The notes under the pieces: generated by a model
Seen by the model: the letters and a program-made list of their open reading frames with translations, nothing else
Databases searched by the model: none
What the model was told of the DNA's origin: nothing
Source: Anaerolineales bacterium
Lineage (GTDB): Bacteria > Chloroflexota > Anaerolineae > Anaerolineales > Villigracilaceae
Direction of reading: 5' to 3'
NCBI GenBank assembly: GCA_919902735.1
Contig: CAKKRM010000324.1
Span: 1 to 39,764, forward strand
DNA length: 39,764 nucleotides
Part shown: positions 6,627-14,226 of the stretch, piece after piece
Layout: every line of letters begins with the position of its first letter
Position numbering within the stretch: the stretch's first letter is position 1
Made by a program: the position numbers and the translations under genes

Positions 6627-8715
6627 ATTGGTTCTCCTTTATAGCTTTTAATAATTCTGCCCCTAAATGCTTAGCAAGGGTTTTGATCGCGGCTTGATTG
6701 AGGGAAGAATTGATTGTGGAAGTATTATGACTTCCCATAACAATGATTGAACCTGATACATTGCCAATCATGCTTATTGTTGAGTTCTTTTTTGAAGAGC
6801 TTTTAGTAGCTGTAGGCTTTACGCCTGGGATGCTTAATTTTGCACTCTTGCTTTTTAGAATTTTCACTAAAAACGCTAAATCTGATTTACTCTCTTTCTT
6901 ATTGTTTAATTTTTCAACCGCATCCTTTACCGCTACTGCTACTATTCCCTCACGAACCCACTTAGCCGCCGCAGGCAAACCGTCATGATACGCCACCGAC
7001 CTGAATTTAGACGCGTACTGAGAATATTCTGTCAGCAGGATTTGGTACATCTGTCCATCGCGGTTCATTTCTACAATGAAAATTTGATCATATTTTTCAA
7101 TGAACCTGGTGACTTCTTCCGTGAAAGGAATGGCGCGCACGCGCAGGAAATCTGCTTTGATGCCGTCTTCCTTGGCGAGATGATATTGCGCTTCAAGCAC
7201 CGCATTTTCCGTGGAGCCGTAGGCAATGATGCCAACCGTCGCGCCTTTGATCGGGTGATTGATAGGCTTGGGCATGTAACTTGCTGCATTGTAGTGCTTT
7301 ACCTTAAGGCGTTCCATGTTACGCATGTACGCATTGGAGTCTTCGGTATATTTTGCGTGTTCATCGTGGCCTGTGCCGCGGGTGAAGTACGCGCTCAGCG
7401 GATGCTTGTTGCCGGGGAGAGTGCGGTACGTAATGCCGTCGCCGTCTTTGTCGAGGTAGCGTCCCCAATTGCCTTTGATTTCTTCGAGGTCTTTTTCCCA
7501 GAGAATCTTGCCGCGATCCATCGGCGTTTCAGGATATTGGAAGGGCTTGCTCATCCATTGGTTCATGCCCATATCGAGGTCGCTTAATACAAAGATGGGA
7601 GTTTGTGCGCGTTCGGCGATGTCAAAGGATTGCCAGCCAAATTCAAAGCATTCGTACACATCACCGGGCAGCAGGATAATGGAATGTGAATCACCGTGAC
7701 CGATGAAATGGGTAAAAGTCAGGTCGCCTTGTGAGGTACGGGTGGGTAGGCCTGTGCTTGGGCCAATGCGTTGTACATCCCAAATGACCACAGGCACTTC
7801 TGCGTAATACGCCAGCCCTGCAAACTCAGTCATCAACGAGAGGCCGGGGCCGGAGGTGGATGTCATCGAGCGTAAACCTGCCCAGCCTGCGCCAATGGCC
7901 ATGCCGAGCGCGGCGAGTTCATCTTCTGCCTGCACAATGGCGTAGGTGTGTTTGCCGTCTTCACGTTTGCGGAGAACAGGCAAATAATCGTTCAAGCCTT
8001 CTGCCAACGAGGTGGCGGGGGTAATGGGATACCAGCCTGCAAATTGTACGCCGCCGAAAATGGAGCCGAGCGCGCCAGCGGTGTTTCCATCCGTCATGAT
8101 CAGTCCGTCAGTCTTATTCATGGCCTCAAGATGGTAGGGGTCTTTCTTTTCGAGATTAGTCTTTGCCCATTCCGCGCCAGCTTTCAAGGCGTTGAAGTTC
8201 ATGTCGATGGGTTTTTGTTTGCCCTTGAAGTGGAAGGTCAGCGCGGCAAGAATCTTATCCATATCCATGCCGATCATTTGAGCCAGCACGCCCACGTAGA
8301 CCATGTTGCCCACGAGGTCGCGATAATCCGTCGGCACATTCGGGTCGTTCTTGACGATGGACTTGATCGGCATCGGGTAGATGGCAACGTCTGTGCGGGG
8401 GATGGGCTGCTTGATATCGTCAGAGTAGAAAAATGCCCCGCCGGGCGTAACAGATGCCAGGTCCCGCACGAACGAATCGGGGTTGATCGCAATCACGATA
8501 TCGTTGGCATCCTGTCGCGCAATGAATCCATCCTTATTCACGCGGATGGTATACCACGTCGGCAAGCCTTGAATGTTGGAAGGAAAAAGGTTCTTGCCCG
8601 AAACAGGAATGCCCATCTTGAAAACCGAGCGCAGGATGGTGTTATTGGCCGTGGAACTACCGGAGCCGTTCTTTGTGCCAACAGTGATCGAAAAATCATT
8701 CACTATCTTGTTCAT
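6619..8715 (-). CDS. korA: 2-oxoacid:ferredoxin oxidoreductase, fused gamma-alpha subunit with unusual C-terminal extension
   Basis: Residues 1-195 are the gamma domain (GSGSSTANN, GNMVYVGVLAQM), and residues 205 to about 610 are the pyrimidine-binding and transketolase-C-like alpha domains (FAGWYPITPATSLAEGL, TSTSGPGLSLMTEFAGLAYY, GTGHDEHAKY, GIIAYGSTENAVLEAQ). This is the normal two-subunit KorA architecture. After WVREGIVAVAVKDAVEKLN comes a tail of about 80 residues: Lys/Ser-rich, then IGNVSGSIIVMGSHNTSTI, then a helix. It is encoded by clearly AT-richer DNA than the rest of the gene and is not part of the usual family. The ribosome site is GAGGAG. GntR lies upstream across a palindromic repeat. 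Confidence 0.9.
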   Translation of the reverse strand: MNKIVNDFSITVGTKNGSGSSTANNTILRSVFKMGIPVSGKNLFPSNIQGLPTWYTIRVNKDGFIARQDANDIVIAINPDSFVRDLASVTPGGAFFYSDDIKQPIPRTDVAIYPMPIKSIVKNDPNVPTDYRDLVGNMVYVGVLAQMIGMDMDKILAALTFHFKGKQKPIDMNFNALKAGAEWAKTNLEKKDPYHLEAMNKTDGLIMTDGNTAGALGSIFGGVQFAGWYPITPATSLAEGLNDYLPVLRKREDGKHTYAIVQAEDELAALGMAIGAGWAGLRSMTSTSGPGLSLMTEFAGLAYYAEVPVVIWDVQRIGPSTGLPTRTSQGDLTFTHFIGHGDSHSIILLPGDVYECFEFGWQSFDIAERAQTPIFVLSDLDMGMNQWMSKPFQYPETPMDRGKILWEKDLEEIKGNWGRYLDKDGDGITYRTLPGNKHPLSAYFTRGTGHDEHAKYTEDSNAYMRNMERLKVKHYNAASYMPKPINHPIKGATVGIIAYGSTENAVLEAQYHLAKEDGIKADFLRVRAIPFTEEVTRFIEKYDQIFIVEMNRDGQMYQILLTEYSQYASKFRSVAYHDGLPAAAKWVREGIVAVAVKDAVEKLNNKKESKSDLAFLVKILKSKSAKLSIPGVKPTATKSSSKKNSTISMIGNVSGSIIVMGSHNTSTINSSLNQAAIKTLAKHLGAELLKAIKENQYD

Positions 8716-8732
8716 GAAACTCCTCTATGTAT

Positions 8733-8816
8733 ATGTCGTTGCGAGGGCGCCAGCCCGAAGCAATCTCCTCGCGTTGGTGGGGATTGCTTCGCCGGAAGAG
8801 CGGCTCGCAATGACAT
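8733..8816. repeat. Palindromic repeat, family F copy 1
   Basis: Begins ATGTCGTTGCGAG and ends CTCGCAATGACAT, with inner inverted GAAGCAATC/GATTGCTTC segments. It occupies the gap between gntR and korA. Related copies lie at 37260-37347 and 38637-38725, and a fragment (GATTGCTTC...GCAATGA) lies near 14193-14213. Confidence 0.85.
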
Positions 8817-8825
8817 GGATTTTAA

Positions 8826-9521
8826 TTACGGACGCTGATACAAAAGGTCGGTATGCTTGACGAGCGCATCATACCCGACCTCGAATTGGTCATTGCAAAT
8901 TGACTCGACCATCACCTGATGGTATCTCCACACTTCCTGCAAATATTCATAGCCGCCCGCGAAGACATTCAGGCCAACGCCTTCATAGGCTTCCCAGTAG
9001 GCTTCGAGCACGCCGATCACGAATGGATTGTCAAGCCTGCTGAAAATAGTGAGGTGAAGTTTGCGATGCTCTTCGTGCGGCACCTGCACTCCCGAAAAAG
9101 CATCGGGACGCTGCGGCGTGCCGCGAATTTTGTCCCATGCGCGGGCGATGATGGCTTGCAGTTCCTGCTTATCGGATTCGGTCAACAGCTTGACGGCTTC
9201 ATACCAATACGCCGCCTCGAGATGATTACGCATTTCTGCAAACTTGCGAAAGTGATCGTTGTTCATTGCAAGCGCATACCCCAGGCTTTGACGGATGGCT
9301 GGTGTAAATGAATACTTCAATCTGCGTGTGCCTGTCTTCTGGCGCACTTCCACAAAGCCAAGCGCGCGGGCAACTTCAAGTTGTTCGCGCAGGGATGCCA
9401 GGCTGATATCCAATTCTTTGCTTAGTTCAGTTAAAGAGGGGAGGCCGTTCTCGGCTTCTGGATGTGCGGCCAGATAGCGAAGAAACTCAGAGATGTTCGG
9501 GGAAGTACGGTCACGCAGCAT
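8826..9521 (-). CDS. GntR-family transcriptional regulator with FCD-type effector domain
   Basis: A 231-residue regulator. Residues 15-70 form the winged helix (SLTELSKELDISLASLREQLEVARALGFVEVRQKTGTRRL), and residues 85-225 are an all-helical FadR/FCD-like ligand-binding domain, with candidate metal-site residues in RNHLEAAYW, HEEHRKLHLTIFSRLDNPF and WRYHQVMVESI. A perfect palindrome lies seven bases upstream of the start, so autoregulation is likely. It lies directly upstream of korAB on the same strand, which makes the oxidoreductase its probable target; this is inferred from context. No ribosome site is visible, so the transcript may be nearly leaderless. Confidence 0.88.
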   Translation of the reverse strand: MLRDRTSPNISEFLRYLAAHPEAENGLPSLTELSKELDISLASLREQLEVARALGFVEVRQKTGTRRLKYSFTPAIRQSLGYALAMNNDHFRKFAEMRNHLEAAYWYEAVKLLTESDKQELQAIIARAWDKIRGTPQRPDAFSGVQVPHEEHRKLHLTIFSRLDNPFVIGVLEAYWEAYEGVGLNVFAGGYEYLQEVWRYHQVMVESICNDQFEVGYDALVKHTDLLYQRP

Positions 9522-9527
9522 ATAAAT

Positions 9528-9546
9528 TGATTAATCCGATTAATCA
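9528..9546. promoter_or_regulatory. Perfect palindromic operator candidate for the GntR regulator
   Basis: TGATTAATC-C-GATTAATCA, two perfect 9-base arms around one central base, seven bases upstream of the gntR start. Size, symmetry and position fit a GntR-family operator. No second copy was noticed before korA. Confidence 0.7.
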
Positions 9547-9602
9547 CATTTTACGCCTCGTAAGGAGGAGTGTCAAGGTTTTTTTTAGTTCTCTTGCTGT
9601 AA

Positions 9603-9749
9603 CTCACCTTACGCACCGCCCATGATTCCCTCCCGAAGGACATCGGGACGATGTGAGCGGAGCGAAGGGTCTCTAAGATAGTCGTAGAGACCCTTCGCTA
9701 TCGCTCAGGGCGACATGACCCTAAAATACGCAAAACTGCGTAAGGTGAG
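9603..9749. mobile_element. Miniature inverted-repeat element, family D copy 1
   Basis: Terminal inverted repeats CTCACCTTACGCA (9603-9615) and TGCGTAAGGTGAG (9737-9749) are perfect over 13 bases. Direct 7-base duplications GCTGTAA flank the element at 9596-9602 and 9750-9756. The 147-bp body encodes nothing but holds another palindrome (about 9655-9717: GAGCGAAGGGTCTCT pairing with AGAGACCCTTCGCT, ending GGGCGACATG), which belongs to the same family as the repeat at 35093-35164. Confidence 0.85.
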
Positions 9750-9781
9750 GCTGTAATTGAAAAATCTCTGCAAAAAGATTT

Positions 9782-9918
9782 TGGCTCATGTGTAGACTCT
9801 GTGCAATAGATCAAATCCTTTTTTCGCGTCATTCGCCTCATTCGGAAAATTCGCGTTAAGTTTTTTGCTCTTTGAAAGCGCCGAGCATTCAGCCTGCACA
9901 CTCTTTACACATGAGCCA
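9782..9918. mobile_element. Miniature inverted-repeat element, family B
   Basis: Terminal inverted repeats TGGCTCATGTGTA (9782-9794) and TACACATGAGCCA (9906-9918) are flanked by AGATTT at 9776-9781 and 9919-9924, a probable 6-base target duplication. The 137-bp body is non-coding and contains a core with TTCGCGTCATTCGC and ATTCGCGTTAAG, similar to the core of the 163-bp family A elements although the ends differ. Confidence 0.8.
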
Positions 9919-9962
9919 AGATTTTGTAGTTTGGTTTATACTTACTTTGCGGAGGATACCTG

Positions 9963-10808
9963 ATGTCGAATTCGCCAGCACAGCCATCATCGCACGAAAA
10001 ATTTGACAGGGCGATCGGCCTTGTTTCCGGGCTTTTGGGGATTGTCAGTTTTTCCCGCGATTATCCTGAATTGGGGTTTTTGCTTTTAATTATTTTTGGC
10101 GTTGTTATTTTCCTTGTTTACCGAAACGATTTTGTCAGAATTGATTCGATTCAAGTCAACAGTCGGAGCGAAAAATTCGGGCTTATCTTTCGGGAATTAA
10201 TTATTAAGAAGGACGGGTTAATATTTGCCGCCCTGGGAATTGTAGTTTTATCTCTGGCTGTGCATTTTTTATATCGGGAGGTGTTTTTTCTCGTGAAAAA
10301 TGGGTGGGTTGAAGGGGCAGGCGTTAAGTATGAATTTGGAATGGGGCGAATACGCCTGGCCTCGCAGGATTATGATAAAAGGCTTGTGGATTTGCTGGAG
10401 AAAATAAACCCTGTTATCGGATTTGAACAAACCTATACCAGCGCCGGGGAAATATATCTTGGGACCCTTAGTTTTGAGACGGGGGATATTGATGTCGGGG
10501 ATGATTTAAATCCCGACGCAAATATCCGGGTTGAGGTGACTGGCTTTGACCCAAACAATAAATACGTTGACCCGATAGGGAATTTTGGGCCGAATAAAGA
10601 TGAAAGCGGGTATAAAAAATTCCTGATCAACGATGGATATACTCTGTTTGTGGCTTTTAACGATTGCCCCGCCAACCCCGAGTGTTACGTCCGAATTCAT
10701 GTAATATTGCAGGAGTCTTGGCCCCGGTTTTATCCGGTAAAGGCAACTTTATTTTTTTCGTACCTGGATAATGGTTCAAGCCGCTTTGGCGGGCTGGTTG
10801 CACCCTGA
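9963..10808 (+). CDS. Unrecognised membrane-anchored protein with large C-terminal domain
   Basis: A 281-residue product of unknown function, started after a GGAGG site. Two hydrophobic helices are visible at about residues 36-53 and 84-103, with a polar loop of 30 residues between them. They are followed by a soluble domain of roughly 175 residues with many alternating beta-type stretches (ETGDIDVGDDLNPDANIRVEVTG and similar) and three Cys near CPANPEC. By the positive-inside rule the C-terminal domain could be external, which is uncertain. The gene sits between two miniature elements on one side and a decayed restriction gene on the other, which suggests accessory DNA. Confidence 0.6.
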   Translation: MSNSPAQPSSHEKFDRAIGLVSGLLGIVSFSRDYPELGFLLLIIFGVVIFLVYRNDFVRIDSIQVNSRSEKFGLIFRELIIKKDGLIFAALGIVVLSLAVHFLYREVFFLVKNGWVEGAGVKYEFGMGRIRLASQDYDKRLVDLLEKINPVIGFEQTYTSAGEIYLGTLSFETGDIDVGDDLNPDANIRVEVTGFDPNNKYVDPIGNFGPNKDESGYKKFLINDGYTLFVAFNDCPANPECYVRIHVILQESWPRFYPVKATLFFSYLDNGSSRFGGLVAP

Positions 10809-11221
10809 AGAGGAAACAATAATATCCATTCAACTCATTCAACGATATTATGCAGACATTGAAAGGATCAAACATTACAGCGGTTCGCGCAATGAGTCTT
10901 CGCTGCGGAAGCCGTTTCAGGATTTGTTGGAGCAATACGCGCGCTCGAAGAATTTTGCGCTGGTTGCCGAAGTTGAATTGACCACGAAGAAAGGCACGCG
11001 GATTCGTCCTGATGGGGTGCGGCGTCCCTGCGGAGGTGTGGGAATATCGGCTGGGAACATATTCCGCGCTGGAGTGGATTTTGGAACGATACAAAGAGAA
11101 GAAGCCCAAAGACCCAACGATTGCGGAGAAGTTCAATACATATAAGTTCGCGGAGTATAAAGAGTCCGTGATTGAGTTGTTGGGGAGGGTGTGTAAAGTC
11201 AGTGTAGAGACGGTACCCTGA
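10771..11221 (+). pseudogene. Remnant of a type ISP restriction-modification enzyme
   Basis: Two short pieces of one large gene are joined in different frames. The first (to about 11020) reads QLIQRYYADIERIKHYSG, SLRKPFQDLLEQYARSKNF and KKGTRIRPDGV, the N-terminal nuclease-side segment of type ISP enzymes. The second (about 11025 to 11221) reads VWEYRLGTYSALEWILERY, KPKDPTI, FNTYKF and VCKVSVETV, the extreme C-terminus of the same family. The helicase, methyltransferase and target-recognition parts (normally well over 1000 residues) are missing, so an internal deletion plus frameshift is inferred. Its 5' end overlaps the end of the upstream membrane-protein gene. Confidence 0.75.
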
Positions 11222-11273
11222 CGGGCACACGTAAGGATATCCTGGGCGCGGTCATGAATTGCGGTTTTCCTTT

Positions 11274-11341
11274 TTAACGCAAAGCCGCCAAGCCGCAAAG
11301 ATTCAAGGGCTTTTTCTTCGCGCTTTTGCGACTTGGCGTTA
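11274..11341. repeat. Palindromic repeat, family C copy 1
   Basis: Starts TTAACGCAAAGCCGCC and ends GCGACTTGGCGTTAA, arms complementary with a few mismatches around a CT-rich loop. Same family as 12825-12953 and the core of the element at 14227-14376. No gene lies between 11222 and 11584; the rest of this gap is covered by the next two entries. Confidence 0.7.
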
Positions 11342-11394
11342 AGAATTCCATTCGGCAAAAGCGCATTTTATTCCCGCGGTCAGTATAATCAAGG

Positions 11395-11520
11395 AAATAC
11401 TATAGGACTTACGCAAGACCACAAGAACTGCCGCCAATTTACCCTGCGGGCACGATGTCGCGAATTCGCACGAATTATTCAAAAAATTAGCGGGAATTCG
11501 CGGTTAAAGATTTGTCCTGT
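11395..11520. repeat. Degenerate inverted-repeat element
   Basis: The left end ACTATAGGACTTACGC and a right end reading GTCCTGTACTATA are loosely complementary. The middle holds CGCGAATTCGC and GGGAATTCGCGGTTAA, reminiscent of the core in families A and B. No target duplication could be identified. It may be an old, eroded miniature element. Confidence 0.3.
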
Positions 11521-11525
11521 ACTAT

Positions 11526-11550
11526 AAACAGTTTTCGATTCATACTGTTT
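11526..11550. promoter_or_regulatory. Inverted repeat upstream of membrane-protein gene
   Basis: AAACAGT (11526-11532) and ACTGTTT (11544-11550) separated by 11 bases, 35 bases before the next start codon. Its size fits a small operator; nothing else supports it. Confidence 0.3.
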
Positions 11551-11584
11551 CATTCCTAATTTTATTGCCAGATGGAGGCGCCAG

Positions 11585-12772
11585 ATGATAACAAAAAAGA
11601 TTGCAAAAGACACGGACAATCCTTTGCAGGACTTTGATCCTTATCCCCTACGCATCGAGAAAAAAGCCATGGAAAAGTGGTATATCCCGGCTTTTCTCCC
11701 CTTTATCATCGCCAAGTTGATTGCGATCCCGATCTATTTGGCAAATGAACCTGAATCCATTCTACATATTGGCGAAGATGTCATTTATTTGTCGGTCCCC
11801 ATTGCTTTGAGTTTCGTGGTTCTGCTCTACAACGCGTGGATCAAACAGATACCTGATGTATTTCTAAAAATCAAGGGTCGATTTATCAAGCCTCGCGCAC
11901 AGGGTAAGATGCCAAAAAACTATGATCAGTTTTTGAGGGAATACCTGGCGGGCTTGCGCTCGCCTGCCCGATATGTTGTCACCCTGGTCTTTATTGCCTC
12001 CGTGTTTTATGTTCTGGTAAATATGTTTGCCATTCCGAATAGGGTGTCCAGCAATATCAAATCCATAACTTTGCAGGACAGCCTGGCGCTTTTCAAGTTT
12101 GCATACATTGCGGTCTTTTATATTATTTCACCAGTTATCTGGGCGTATCTGGCCGCGGTGGGAGCTTGGATTATGAGCGTGACGGGCTGGTATGTATGGA
12201 AGCTTCCAAGGGAGTTTGAGATTAAAGTCGAAGCCAGGCATCCAGATAAATGCGGCGGCCTGGGCTTTTTAGGCGCTTTCTGCCTGAGCTTTGCATTTCC
12301 GATACTGATCAGCACAGTATTTTTGGGTATCATGGGATTGGCAGGAGAGGTTGCGGGATTTCGCGTGTCAAGCGCGATCAGCGACGGGGCAGTCCTAGCC
12401 TTGATCTTTTTTGCAATGCCGCTTTTGTATTTCGCCTTCTTTGCTCCAGTGTGGGGAATCCATAACGAGATGGTTGTCAGGGGAAAAGAGTTTTTGGAAA
12501 CTGGCGCAAAATACATCAAGCAATTGGAGAAAAAAGTGGATGAGAGCATCGAAAAGGGGAATTTCAGCGGGGCAAAAGACCTCTCGTCAGAACTTGACTC
12601 GTTGGTGTCTTATTATTCGGGCCCTATTCCCGCCTGGCCGTTCGATAAAAACATCATTTTCAAATTCTTGTCGCCCCAAATTTTCCCCGTGCTTGGAATT
12701 GTTTTTAAACTGGATACCCTCACGCAAGGGAATCTAAAAGTATTCCTCGATTATCTTTTTCCTGTCAAATAA
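11585..12772 (+). CDS. Unrecognised polytopic membrane protein
   Basis: A 395-residue protein with a good GGAGG site. About six to seven hydrophobic segments are visible (roughly residues 32-53, 66-85, 129-152, 170-205 as one or two helices, 225-257 and 266-290). Between the fourth and fifth is the motif ARHPDKCGGLGFLG, a conserved His-Pro-Asp...Gly-Gly-Leu loop seen in uncharacterised bacterial membrane proteins. The C-terminal 100 residues are soluble, with a predicted coiled coil (FLETGAKYIKQLEKKVDESI) and a conserved-looking PAWPFD segment. No enzyme or transporter family is recognised. It stands alone between repeats. Confidence 0.6.
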   Translation: MITKKIAKDTDNPLQDFDPYPLRIEKKAMEKWYIPAFLPFIIAKLIAIPIYLANEPESILHIGEDVIYLSVPIALSFVVLLYNAWIKQIPDVFLKIKGRFIKPRAQGKMPKNYDQFLREYLAGLRSPARYVVTLVFIASVFYVLVNMFAIPNRVSSNIKSITLQDSLALFKFAYIAVFYIISPVIWAYLAAVGAWIMSVTGWYVWKLPREFEIKVEARHPDKCGGLGFLGAFCLSFAFPILISTVFLGIMGLAGEVAGFRVSSAISDGAVLALIFFAMPLLYFAFFAPVWGIHNEMVVRGKEFLETGAKYIKQLEKKVDESIEKGNFSGAKDLSSELDSLVSYYSGPIPAWPFDKNIIFKFLSPQIFPVLGIVFKLDTLTQGNLKVFLDYLFPVK

Positions 12773-12807
12773 TAAGCGCCGAACAACATCTTTTCGTTAG
12801 AAAGTGT

Positions 12808-12963
12808 CTGAAAACTACAAACCATTAACGCAAAGGCGCGAAGGATTCTTTGAAAAAGCTCGCAAAGAGAAGGAAAAATCGGCTTGTCAATCAAGATTTG
12901 ATTGGCTTTTATCAATATCGTAGCGCCTTAGCATCTCTGCGGCTTTGCGTTAAGAGTTTTCAG
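12808..12963. repeat. Nested palindrome, family C copy 2 with outer inverted repeat
   Basis: The inner arms TTAACGCAAAGGCGC (12825 on) and GCGGCTTTGCGTTAA (to 12953) match family C. A second inverted repeat CTGAAAACT (12808-12816) / AGTTTTCAG (12955-12963) lies outside them. No target duplication was found. It fills most of the 217-base gap between the membrane protein and the convergent SH3 gene; no gene is seen there. Confidence 0.6.
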
Positions 12964-12989
12964 CTTAGAGTTAAGAGCGTTGCTGAGAT

Positions 12990-13364
12990 CTACTCCTCAA
13001 TAATTCTTACGAACACATACTCCGCTTTTGCGCCGCTTGGGTTTGTCAGCGTGAAAGACTCAGGGAAAACGGGCGCGGGCGGTGGATTTGGTTCTTCAAT
13101 TTCCTTGAAGTTATCGCAAATGGGTACACCCTTGTGGACGTATGCCATCCATCCGCGCTCTGCCACGATGACGCCGTCCACTGAGGTGACTTTGAGCCAT
13201 TTGTCCCCTTTTTTCACTTCTGCGCCGTCAGCAGGGGCTTCCCAAATTTCATCGCCGACGATCAACTGTCCGCGGTTGTAAGAGGCGAAAACGCTCGCAG
13301 ATGTTTTGTGATCACTGCGCATTCTGGTTCCGCTTGTGATGGGGGTCATGCTGTATTGAGTCAT
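12990..13364 (-). CDS. SH3-like domain protein linked to GH25 lysozyme
   Basis: A 124-residue protein whose first 85 residues look like a bacterial SH3 domain (SGTRMRSDHKTSASVFASY, then GDEIWEA, then KGDKWLKVTSVDG, RGWMAYVHKG), a fold that binds cell-wall peptides. A Pro-rich linker (EEPNPPPAPVFP) and a short beta-rich end follow. There is no signal peptide. Its start overlaps the end of the GH25 gene by four bases (ATGA), so the pair behaves as a split catalytic plus wall-binding module. Confidence 0.65.
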   Translation of the reverse strand: MTQYSMTPITSGTRMRSDHKTSASVFASYNRGQLIVGDEIWEAPADGAEVKKGDKWLKVTSVDGVIVAERGWMAYVHKGVPICDNFKEIEEPNPPPAPVFPESFTLTNPSGAKAEYVFVRIIEE

Positions 13365-14113
13365 GAGATTCTCCTGTACTCCACCAAAGTGTTTCCAAAT
13401 TTTGCGATGACGGTGGCTGGTTGTTGCGTAGTTGGATAACGCGCGAGAAATTCCGCTTCATTTCCTTTGAAGTAGTTTAGGTCAATATTTTTGCTTTCCA
13501 CGCCGAATAAGGTTCCGTCGCCGTTGTCGGTGAATTGCCAATAGGTCCAATCGTCCCAAATGGGTGGGACGCGGGGCGCGTCTGTGTTGTAAGCTGCGAT
13601 CCACAATGGATGTTGGGAGAAATACGTTATGCCCGCCGCAAATTCCTGCCAGTAATAATAGCCGGTATATATGCCCAGCTTTTTATTTGGGAGCAAAACC
13701 TTAAGCCGCTCCATGAAATTGAACCAGTGCCGCCAGCCTGTGAAAGCCCCGCCGTAGCGGTCTTCAAAGTCGCACCATAATTCCATTTCGCCGGGGTCAT
13801 TGCCGAGGACTTCAACCCATTTCTCTGCCTGGCGTTTTGGGTTGGCGCGGCTGTCATAAAACCAGTAGGAGCCTCGCAGTAACCCTGCCTGTTTTGCGCC
13901 CCGCCACGAGGTTTTGAATTTGATATCCTCCCAAAGATTCTGCCCTGCGCGGATGATGACTCCGCGAGTCATTTGCGCCATTTTTTCAAAGTTGATGGCT
14001 TGCGGGGTGGTCGGGTCATCCTGCCAGAAACTGATATCAGGCAGTTTGAACGATGTAAGGAAATATTCCTTTGGCGGCTGGATGGAAGGGGTGGGTTGAT
14101 GTTGTATGTCCAT
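13361..14113 (-). CDS. Glycoside hydrolase family 25 (lysozyme-like) protein
   Basis: The GH25 fold is indicated by KLPDISFWQ (Asp26), GVIIRAGQ, GSYWFYDSRANPKRQAEKWVE, ELWCDFED (Asp115 and Glu117, the catalytic DxE pair), KLGIYTGYYYWQEF, PLWIAAYN and YWQFTDNG...IDLNYF. The enzyme class cleaves the MurNAc-GlcNAc bond of peptidoglycan. ATG 14113 is chosen over the in-frame TTG at 14131. There is no signal peptide, which is typical of phage endolysins that need a holin or of proteins released by lysis. No other phage genes are nearby. The adjoining SH3 gene probably supplies wall binding. Confidence 0.85.
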   Translation of the reverse strand: MDIQHQPTPSIQPPKEYFLTSFKLPDISFWQDDPTTPQAINFEKMAQMTRGVIIRAGQNLWEDIKFKTSWRGAKQAGLLRGSYWFYDSRANPKRQAEKWVEVLGNDPGEMELWCDFEDRYGGAFTGWRHWFNFMERLKVLLPNKKLGIYTGYYYWQEFAAGITYFSQHPLWIAAYNTDAPRVPPIWDDWTYWQFTDNGDGTLFGVESKNIDLNYFKGNEAEFLARYPTTQQPATVIAKFGNTLVEYRRIS

Positions 14114-14160
14114 GATTTTTGAAGTTGCCAAGTTTATTATAAATGTACTTAATCGAAAGA

Positions 14161-14182
14161 GCGACTTCGTAACCGAAGTCGC
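14161..14182. promoter_or_regulatory. Perfect hairpin upstream of the GH25 gene
   Basis: GCGACTTCG-TAAC-CGAAGTCGC, a 9-bp stem with a 4-base loop. No T-run follows. It could be part of an eroded repeat, since a fragment of family F lies immediately to the right (about 14193-14213). Confidence 0.4.
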
Positions 14183-14226
14183 TTATAAGGGGATTGCTTC
14201 ACCGCGCGCAATGATAAAGTTAGTTA

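Noticed and set aside
6619-6960. KorA tail caused by a frameshift into non-coding DNA
   Set aside because: The frame is continuous, ends in a tight overlap with korB and contains korB's ribosome site, so it looks like a genuine coding region.
12990-14113. Prophage or prophage remnant around the GH25 gene
   Set aside because: No integrase, capsid, tail, terminase or holin-like gene was found nearby.
14188-14215. Separate functional repeat near the GH25 start
   Set aside because: Only a short fragment of family F (GGATTGCTTC...GCAATGA) is present without its partner arms; treated as an eroded remnant.
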